Assembly (NCBI GenBank): GCA_023134875.1
Contig: JAGLUH010000077.1
Span: forward strand, 1 to 10,320
Direction of reading: 5' to 3'
From: Candidatus Zixiibacteriota bacterium
GTDB taxonomy: Bacteria > Zixibacteria > MSB-5A5 > CAIYYT01
Length of the DNA: 10,320 bases
The notes below the pieces were generated by a model. It made no database searches, was not told the DNA's origin, and saw nothing but the letters and a program-made list of their open reading frames with translations. Position numbers and translations under genes: made by a program. Shown one piece after another: positions 5,018 through 10,320 of the stretch. How positions within the stretch are numbered: position 1 is the stretch's first letter; every line of letters starts with the position of its first letter.

Positions 5018-8000
5018 CTACGGGCATGCGGCGCACGGCTCGGGACCGCCACCGAAGATGTAGTTTATCAGATAAACCACATCCGCGATATTAACCATCG
5101 CGTCGCAGTCGACATCGCCGGAGATTAACGGGTTGGGTGGTGGCCCGCCGCCGAATATGTAACTGATCAAGTAGACCACATCGGCGATGTTGACCAGTTG
5201 GTTGCCGTCAGCGTCACCGCAGATGTAGGTAACATTGACGATAATTGTATAGTCCTCAACCTCGCCGTGAACAGTGGCGTCGCAGGGCGAAGGATACAAG
5301 TCATCTCCCAGGCGTACTCTCATCCTGGTTGTGCCGGCAAGAGCGTCTGTCGGCGGCGCCACAATGCCGCTGTACGGACCGGCACCAGTGCCGACGTCAA
5401 GAGTCACGTCTTCATCGACATCGAATCCGCCATTCTGGTTCCAATCGATCCAGACTGCGCCAACGCTGGAAACGTTGCCGTTTGCGATACCAACAGTAAT
5501 CGGATAGGTCTGATCCGACTCTATCGTTGTGGCAAGGGTGGTGTAGTCGCTGTAACCGCCGTCGTCGCAGCCCGAGCCGTTGTCGATGTTGCCCAGCGTG
5601 ACGTGGCTGATGTACTCATTGTTACACTCACCGGAGGCGTCGCAGTACGCCGTGCAGCTAATGCTCAGGATTCCGTCGCCGGTGTAGTTGCTCCAGCCGC
5701 CGACCTCGATCAAGTAGGTGTTGCCCGCCACCAGGTCAACCTCCAGTTCAGACTGCTGGCCACAGGCATTGTCGTCACAACCAAGCAATACAGCAACGTA
5801 TGGATCAGTGCCGTCATACACTGCCAGCTTGGTATCGTAACTGGAACCGCACAGACTGATGGTCGTCAAGCCGGTACAGGTCGCGGTGTAACAGTACCAG
5901 AGGTTCGGCGAGGTCAGGCAGCCGCCGGGGCCGTCCGGGCTGGCCTGCTTGGTGGAGAAGGCGAGACCGGCAACGTTGCCAACCGTCATGCAGTTCTCCC
6001 AGTTGTCATTCTCAGGCCCGCTACCAACGGGCCGAATCGTCAAGTCAAAGGACTCGATACAGTTAAGAGATGAATTGATGTCGATCATAATGTAATAGGT
6101 GCCCGGTTCAAGCGTGAGATCATAGAGACCATGAGCACCAAGGCCGATGGTCGAGTATTGAATGCAATCAGTTTCATCCGGTGGACAGTTATCGTCGATC
6201 AGAATGCCTGTCCAGTCAGTTGGCCCCGGGTCTAAGAAGATGTTTATCTCAACAGTGTCGGCTACATCCAATCTATAGATGATATCCTCTTGCCTGTCCC
6301 AATTGCCCAGGCAGGTGTTGTCATAATCATCTTTGCGCCCGCAGGTCGACTGATTCTGGTCGATGTAGGAATCATTGTCAGGACCACCGGTCATGTCGTC
6401 CGGCAGTTTAACTACAGCGGGGTTACCACAGTCGTTGCCCGGTGTGACGATATACTCTTCGATGGTCAGATCAAATGATGGGATGCAATCGGGAGACGCC
6501 CAGGTATCGACCATGATGTAGTACGTGCTGGCAGTCAGATCAACGTTGATGATGCCATGTGCGTCGGCCTCGGTATTGGTGCTGGTGGCAATGCAAGCGA
6601 CGGGATCAGGCGGACAGGTGGCATCAATCAGAATGCCGGTATAGTTTGTGCTCTTGGGGTCAAGCAGAATGTTGAGATGAACGTCCGCGAACAGATTCAA
6701 CTGGTAGATGATGTCCTCGCCACGGTCGTACCAGTCGAGGCAAGTGTTGTTATACCAATCGTCGCGGCCACAGGTGTACTGATCGGTGAGCGTATACGGC
6801 AGACTGGCCAGGCCGATATTGAGCACGATCGGATCACCGCAGTAGTCGCCCATTGGCGGCGGCGGCGTCTCGGTGAAGTCAATCGTAAATGCGAAAGGCT
6901 GCTGACCGTCGCCATTGCCGGTGTACACCGGCAGATAATACGTGGCCGGGCCGGGAAGAGAAGTCCACCAGAGGTGAGGATTGCTTTCGCCGTCACCGCA
7001 GTCATGCCACTCGTAACCGGTGCGGGAGATGAACTGATCGCAGACAACCGAGTCGCGAAAAAGAATCGAACCGATGTTCCCCAAGCCTGGAACCGAGCCG
7101 CAGTAGTCGATATCGACATCATTGAATGCGTACGGCGTTTGGAAGACGTACCAGACCGCGTTCCAGCCAAACAAGCTGGGACAGTCGACAGTGGCGCCTT
7201 GTGTAGTTCCTGTCACCGTGTCAGGGAAAGGACCAACGATCGGTTCGGCATTAACCCAGTCGTCATTTGGTGGTGGCGGATAGTATATTGGGCAGGGATG
7301 ATCTAGGCAATTCTTGTAGCGTTCCCAGTTGCCGTCGAGAGCCACACAGTCTGTTTCCGTTACGTCAGCGCAGGAAGGAGACAAGGAATCGCCGTAGCAA
7401 CAACGGCCTACTGGTGGCGCGGCATCATTAATCGAGACGGCATCAATTGAAAACTCCGCACCGTCGTAACCAGAGTACACGAAGGCCAACCTGACGTCAG
7501 TCTGTGTCAAGTAAGCCCCAAGGTCGAGTATCGTGTTGCACCATTCCCAACTGGTAAAATCGCCATAATCGTGCTCTGTCCAGAGGTCAGTCCACGAGGT
7601 ACCACCGTCGATAGATATCTTCACGATCAGATCACAGCTATTCCAGGGGGAGACAGACCAGTAATAACTGCCCCGCCACCAGAAATCGAGCTTCCAGCCC
7701 AGACCGTCAGTAGTAAGGTCGATGCCGGGGCTGATGAGCCATTCATCCTGGAAGCCGGTGTAATATTCATCGTACTGGCAGGTGGCGTGGTAGGCGCCTT
7801 CAAAGGAGGCGAAATTGTCCGATTCCCATGTAAACGCGTTATTGACAATAGCGCTCCAGCCAGTCGGCGGAATGACGCCGCTTTCAAATCTCTCCAGGAA
7901 AAGCTCACTCCTCGAACCCGCCTGGCTCGCTGCCGGTTTCCACTCGGCAGAGCCTGCCTTCTGTTCGCGAGTCAATTGACGGGCTGTTGTTCCTGGCAAC

Positions 8001-8170
8001 CTGGCGGCGGCCGCTCTTGCTGCTACCCGCTCAGTCGCTTCGGCCATCGGTGCGGTGCCGGCAGTTCTCGGTGTGTTTTCCCCCCCCTCCTCAGCGGTTG
8101 CCTTCAGACAAAGCAGCAACACTAATACAGCTACCAGCAAACTGATGCGCTTCGTTTCGAATCTCGACAT
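5018..8170 (-). CDS. Secreted multi-module protein with anchor-J-like, GEVED and dockerin-like domains ('protein B')
   Basis: 1050 aa, paralogue of the 1802-4336 product. A signal peptide (ETKR, then a hydrophobic core 9-22) probably ends after ATA at 24-26; Cys21 is not in a lipobox. An Ala/Arg-rich linker reaches about residue 88. Residues 88-248 (LERFESGVIPPTGWS, DEWLISPGIDL, ISIDGGTSW, FSIDAVSI) match the choice-of-anchor-J / cleaved-adhesin style. A short Cys-rich module at 252-293 begins GRCCYG. Modules follow at 302-432, 441-571, 579-713 (the last two with TCGRxxxYxNTC and EDIIY) and 721-838 (CGSSYDTKLAVYDG). The GEVED domain is 841-979 and the dockerin-like pair 982-1045, ending in CAACP. 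No catalytic site is visible; an extracellular adhesive or structural role is inferred. The start is supported by AGAAGG at 8183-8178, 7 nt upstream, in the same context AGGTGTCYATATGTC as protein A. Confidence 0.88.
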   Translation of the reverse strand: MSRFETKRISLLVAVLVLLLCLKATAEEGGENTPRTAGTAPMAEATERVAARAAAARLPGTTARQLTREQKAGSAEWKPAASQAGSRSELFLERFESGVIPPTGWSAIVNNAFTWESDNFASFEGAYHATCQYDEYYTGFQDEWLISPGIDLTTDGLGWKLDFWWRGSYYWSVSPWNSCDLIVKISIDGGTSWTDLWTEHDYGDFTSWEWCNTILDLGAYLTQTDVRLAFVYSGYDGAEFSIDAVSINDAAPPVGRCCYGDSLSPSCADVTETDCVALDGNWERYKNCLDHPCPIYYPPPPNDDWVNAEPIVGPFPDTVTGTTQGATVDCPSLFGWNAVWYVFQTPYAFNDVDIDYCGSVPGLGNIGSILFRDSVVCDQFISRTGYEWHDCGDGESNPHLWWTSLPGPATYYLPVYTGNGDGQQPFAFTIDFTETPPPPMGDYCGDPIVLNIGLASLPYTLTDQYTCGRDDWYNNTCLDWYDRGEDIIYQLNLFADVHLNILLDPKSTNYTGILIDATCPPDPVACIATSTNTEADAHGIINVDLTASTYYIMVDTWASPDCIPSFDLTIEEYIVTPGNDCGNPAVVKLPDDMTGGPDNDSYIDQNQSTCGRKDDYDNTCLGNWDRQEDIIYRLDVADTVEINIFLDPGPTDWTGILIDDNCPPDETDCIQYSTIGLGAHGLYDLTLEPGTYYIMIDINSSLNCIESFDLTIRPVGSGPENDNWENCMTVGNVAGLAFSTKQASPDGPGGCLTSPNLWYCYTATCTGLTTISLCGSSYDTKLAVYDGTDPYVAVLLGCDDNACGQQSELEVDLVAGNTYLIEVGGWSNYTGDGILSISCTAYCDASGECNNEYISHVTLGNIDNGSGCDDGGYSDYTTLATTIESDQTYPITVGIANGNVSSVGAVWIDWNQNGGFDVDEDVTLDVGTGAGPYSGIVAPPTDALAGTTRMRVRLGDDLYPSPCDATVHGEVEDYTIIVNVTYICGDADGNQLVNIADVVYLISYIFGGGPPPNPLISGDVDCDAMVNIADVVYLINYIFGGGPEPCAACP
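5036..5227 (-). repeat. Dockerin-coding segment, near-identical to 1838-2026
   Basis: Counterpart in protein B of the dockerin-coding DNA of protein A. Differences are scattered, many at third codon positions, which suggests selection on the protein sequence. The first half reads LISYIFGGG here and LINYVFGGG in A. The two copies are about 3.2 kb apart in direct orientation, so recombination between them could delete or fuse the genes. Confidence 0.8.
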
Positions 8171-8267
8171 ATGGACACCTTCTTTTTCCTGTTACTTACT
8201 GAAGACTCAACCCTCAATGATTCTCAGATACGTCGTTGGGTTGTAAGGTCTGCTCTCTCGCACGACA

Positions 8268-8288
8268 CAATCAGGATTTCCCTGATTG
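8268..8288 (-). promoter_or_regulatory. Perfect hairpin in the protein B leader
   Basis: On the minus strand CAATCAGG (8288-8281) pairs perfectly with CCTGATTG (8275-8268) around a 5-nt loop GAAAT. No T-run follows, so it is not a terminator. It begins 48 nt after the -10 box. The protein A leader has a 21-nt element at the same offset starting CAATCGGGA. Confidence 0.6.
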
Positions 8289-8336
8289 CCTGGGGCAAGA
8301 CAAACACCTGGGCATACATCTCTGTATGACGTGATC

Positions 8337-8365
8337 AATTTAGCAATCATGGGTAAAATTGTCAA
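8337..8365 (-). promoter_or_regulatory. Sigma-70-type promoter of protein B
   Basis: On the minus strand a perfect -35 TTGACA (8365-8360), a 17-bp spacer and TAAATT (8342-8337) form a strong candidate. Transcription would begin near 8330, giving a leader of about 160 nt before the ATG at 8170. It is divergent from the menG promoter at 8411-8439, with about 45 bp between the two -35 boxes. Confidence 0.7.
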
Positions 8366-8410
8366 GTAATTCCGGGCTCAGGATTTGACGGCGGCACCCG
8401 GCGTTAGTGT

Positions 8411-8439
8411 TTGCGTTATGAAAGCGATTCTAATATACT
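8411..8439 (+). promoter_or_regulatory. Probable promoter of the menG-aroF operon
   Basis: TTGCGT (8411-8416), a 17-bp spacer and TATACT (8434-8439, 5 of 6 matches to TATAAT) lie about 78 bp before the menG start. The -35 box is weak, and the region around the -10 (TAATATACTTTAA) is AT-rich. Transcription would begin near 8446. Confidence 0.5.
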
Positions 8440-8516
8440 TTAAGGTTATCAAAGGCGCATAGTTGCGGAGTGCAGCTTCGCCTGGTTCTCTCAGGTGCGT
8501 CAAAGGAAGATACCAA

Positions 8517-9266
8517 GTGACTACGCTGCCGAAAACAGAGTCTTCTACTCACAGAAAAATCCCCTCGCGTCGTGATGCGCCCCAGATGTTTGACCGGATT
8601 GCTCGCCGCTATGATCTGCTTAACCATCTGCTTTCATTTGGATTTGATTTCTACTGGCGGAGACGTGCCGTTAAGAATCTGGACAAGGCTGGAGTAGGAC
8701 TCGTAATCGATCTTGCCTGCGGCACCGGCGATCTATCGCTCGCAGCGGCACGAACCGGCGATTGCAATGGGCTGATTGTCGGTATCGATATGGCTGGAGG
8801 AATGCTCAAGCTGGCTGGTAGGAAGATTTCCGCGCGTAATCTGAATAAGCAGGTCAAGTTGCTGCATGCTAACGCAATGGCGCTGCCGCTACAGGACAAC
8901 TGCGCCGATGCCGTAATGATCGCTTTCGGCATCCGCAATATGCCCGACACGGTAGCATGTTTGAGTGAAATCTGTCGCGTGTTAAAGCCGAGTGGCAGAG
9001 CGATAGTATTAGAATTCTCTCTCCCTGAGAACCGCCTGATCCGTACCCTGTACCTGCCCTATCTGCGCTGGATATTACCGCATCTGGGCAGGATGATTTC
9101 CGGAGATCGGCAGGCCTATACCTATCTTGACAAAACAGTGGAAACATATTGCTATGGTGATGAGTTTGTACGCTTGATGAAAGATGCCGATTTTGCCAAC
9201 ATTGCCCTGACTCCTTTGACTGGTGGGATCGTGACCATCTATACCGGAGAGAAACGTGATCTATAA
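8517..9266 (+). CDS. menG: Demethylmenaquinone / ubiquinone methyltransferase (MenG/UbiE family)
   Basis: A 249-aa SAM-dependent C-methyltransferase that methylates the quinone ring in the last step of menaquinone synthesis (or a ubiquinone intermediate in organisms that make it). Family marks: MFDRIARRYDLLNHLLSFG at 24-42, SAM motif I VIDLACGTGDL at 63-73, the acidic ribose-binding GIDMAGGML at 89-97, AFGIRNMPD at 136-144, and the closing LTGGIVTIYTGEK at 234-246. The start is set at GTG 8517, preceded at 7 nt by AAAGGAAG; a longer frame from TTG 8463 adds 18 residues with no ribosome-binding site and no family similarity. The last 11 bases overlap the DAHP synthase start, so the two are probably translationally coupled. 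The neighbouring shikimate gene and the tentative lineage favour menaquinone over ubiquinone. Confidence 0.93.
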   Translation: MTTLPKTESSTHRKIPSRRDAPQMFDRIARRYDLLNHLLSFGFDFYWRRRAVKNLDKAGVGLVIDLACGTGDLSLAAARTGDCNGLIVGIDMAGGMLKLAGRKISARNLNKQVKLLHANAMALPLQDNCADAVMIAFGIRNMPDTVACLSEICRVLKPSGRAIVLEFSLPENRLIRTLYLPYLRWILPHLGRMISGDRQAYTYLDKTVETYCYGDEFVRLMKDADFANIALTPLTGGIVTIYTGEKRDL

Positions 9267-10215
9267 TTTCCCGATAGATGATAAGCGAAAAGGGACTTGT
9301 CTCAAGATTCTCGACCGCGCCGGTATTGACTATGAGTTAATCGAGCATGACGCCGCCGTGATCCGCGTTCTGGGACAGATCAACACCAAAACCAGGCGCG
9401 AGTTGGAATCACTCAGCCAGGCAGCCGGTAAGCTGACTCTCAAGCGCTCGGCAGAGAAAAGCTGCTACTCGGAGTTTACCGACTCAACGAGGTTGCCGGT
9501 TATCGCCGGCCCCTGTGCGGTGGAATCCGAAGCGCAGATTGCTGCAATCGCTGAGTTCCTGTCCGGCCTCGGTGTTCGTTACCTGAGGGGCGGCGCTTAC
9601 AAACCACGTACTTCCAGCGAGTCTTTTCAGGGTATGGGGCGCCCCGGTCTGAAGTTGCTGCACAAGTACGCACAGGCCCAAAGTATGTACCTGGTAACCG
9701 AGGTGATGGATCGTTCCCAGATCGAGATAGTTACCGAGTATGCCGACATCCTCCAGGTCGGGTCGCGTAATATGTTCAACTACACGCTGCTGACCGCTCT
9801 TGGTTCGGTCCGGAAACCGGTACTGTTGAAGCGGGGAATGGCGGCGACTATCGATGAGTGGCTCTGCTCGGCGGAGTATATCAGCAAAGGCGGCAATGAT
9901 CAATTGATTCTATGTGAACGAGGCATCCGCACATTCGAACCGCAAACATCACACACACTCGATCTCGCCTCAATATGCCTGGCAAAACAACATTCCGGCC
10001 TGCCGGTGATCGCCGATACCTCCCACGCTTCCGGCCGCCCCGATCTGGTGACGCCCCTGGCGGCGGCCGCTGTCGCTGCTGGCGCTGATGGTATCATGGT
10101 CGAGTTGCATCCTGATCCGTCCAAAGCCCTTTCCGACGGCAAGCAGGCGCTCACCTTTGACCAGTTTGAAGAGCTCCTCGCCCGCGTGACCAGAATTCAT
10201 GCGGCAATCCTCTGA
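9256..10215 (+). CDS. aroF: 3-deoxy-7-phosphoheptulonate (DAHP) synthase, type I-beta
   Basis: 319 aa. Condenses phosphoenolpyruvate and erythrose 4-phosphate to DAHP, the first committed step to chorismate, aromatic amino acids and menaquinone. The catalytic TIM barrel begins at about residue 80: IAGPCAVES (metal ligand Cys87), RGGAYKPRTS at 111-120, VGSRNMFNY at 168-176, KRGMAATIDEW at 192-202, ADTSHASGRPD at 253-263 (His257), MVELHPDPSKALSDGKQAL at 281-299 (Glu283, Asp294). These are the four metal ligands of the family. Residues 1-70 (VIRVLGQINTKTRRELESL) resemble the ferredoxin-like regulatory domain known from the Thermotoga maritima enzyme, suggesting feedback by aromatic amino acids; there is no chorismate mutase domain. 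The GTG start has GGAG 6 nt upstream and overlaps menG by 11 bp. KDO-8-phosphate synthase is the closest alternative but fits less well. Confidence 0.94.
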   Translation: MIYNFPIDDKRKGTCLKILDRAGIDYELIEHDAAVIRVLGQINTKTRRELESLSQAAGKLTLKRSAEKSCYSEFTDSTRLPVIAGPCAVESEAQIAAIAEFLSGLGVRYLRGGAYKPRTSSESFQGMGRPGLKLLHKYAQAQSMYLVTEVMDRSQIEIVTEYADILQVGSRNMFNYTLLTALGSVRKPVLLKRGMAATIDEWLCSAEYISKGGNDQLILCERGIRTFEPQTSHTLDLASICLAKQHSGLPVIADTSHASGRPDLVTPLAAAAVAAGADGIMVELHPDPSKALSDGKQALTFDQFEELLARVTRIHAAIL

Positions 10216-10237
10216 GAGAAAGAAGGCAGCTATCATA

Positions 10238-10320
10238 ATGTCCCCCCTTCCTGTCTCGGAACACCATGATCGGAAAGCGGATATCAAGGACAGCATCGAT
10301 CGCGCCCTGGTTCAACTCGA
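10238..10320 (+). CDS. Start of a third operon gene, truncated by the window end
   Basis: An ATG 22 bp after the aroF stop, with AGAAGG about 11 nt upstream, begins MSPLPVSEHHDRKADIKDSI and stays open to the window edge (27 complete codons). The peptide is charged, without a signal peptide. The short spacing makes it a likely third member of the menG-aroF operon. Family cannot be told from so few residues; the context would suit another menaquinone or aromatic pathway enzyme, for instance isochorismate synthase or a polyprenyl diphosphate synthase, but that is a guess. Confidence 0.6.
   Translation, partial: MSPLPVSEHHDRKADIKDSIDRALVQL

Noticed and set aside
5198..7306. Plus-strand frames of 291 and 249 codons antisense to protein B
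   Set aside because: They have the same codon-bias origin as the antisense frame over protein A. Their translations echo it because the sense genes are paralogous.
1802..8170. A CRISPR array or phage structure, suggested by repeats at regular places
   Set aside because: The repeats are protein modules of 120-135 codons inside two ORFs, with no short repeat-spacer pattern, integrase, transposase or tRNA in the window.

Overview
The window looks like a chromosomal piece of an uncultured Gram-negative-type bacterium of moderate GC. The best lineage hint is the C-terminal tail of two large secreted proteins, a double dockerin-like repeat of the form GDxDxNxxVNIADVVYLINYIFGGG. From general knowledge this style is common in Candidatus Zixibacteria and relatives of the FCB superphylum. 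That placement is an inference; no rRNA or other marker gene is present.

Layout, left to right. Positions 1-182 hold a strong 44-bp palindrome and an open minus-strand frame running off the left edge. Positions 183-1580 (minus) encode dihydrolipoyl dehydrogenase, possibly preceded by a 16-codon leader ORF whose stop overlaps the lpdA start. A clear intrinsic terminator at 1722-1758 serves the next gene, 1802-4336 (minus, 844 aa, 'protein A'). A 681-bp spacer (4337-5017) contains the protein A promoter, a leader of about 300 nt, and about 320 bp with no assignable gene. Positions 5018-8170 (minus, 1050 aa) encode 'protein B', a modular paralogue of A. The divergent spacer 8171-8516 holds the protein B promoter and leader (minus) and a menG promoter (plus). 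Positions 8517-9266 (plus) encode the MenG/UbiE methyltransferase, overlapping by 11 bp with a type I-beta DAHP synthase (9256-10215). A third plus-strand gene starts at 10238 and is cut by the window end.

The plus-strand genes form a probable operon linking entry into the shikimate pathway (DAHP synthase, leading to chorismate) with the last step of menaquinone synthesis (MenG), so a quinone/aromatic supply unit is plausible. LpdA is the E3 subunit of 2-oxoacid dehydrogenases or the glycine cleavage system; no E1, E2 or lipoate gene is visible here.

Proteins A and B are the accessory content. Both have a signal peptide, several Cys-rich beta-rich modules of about 120-135 aa, a GEVED domain and a terminal dockerin-like pair. 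The modules are shared but in different order. Their promoters match (TTGACA, 16 or 17 bp, TAAATT). A 21-nt leader hairpin sits exactly 48 nt after the -10 box in both, and both start codons share an identical ribosome-binding context. This looks like a co-regulated pair of extracellular or surface proteins of unknown function, and the shared leader is the most interesting undescribed signal I see.
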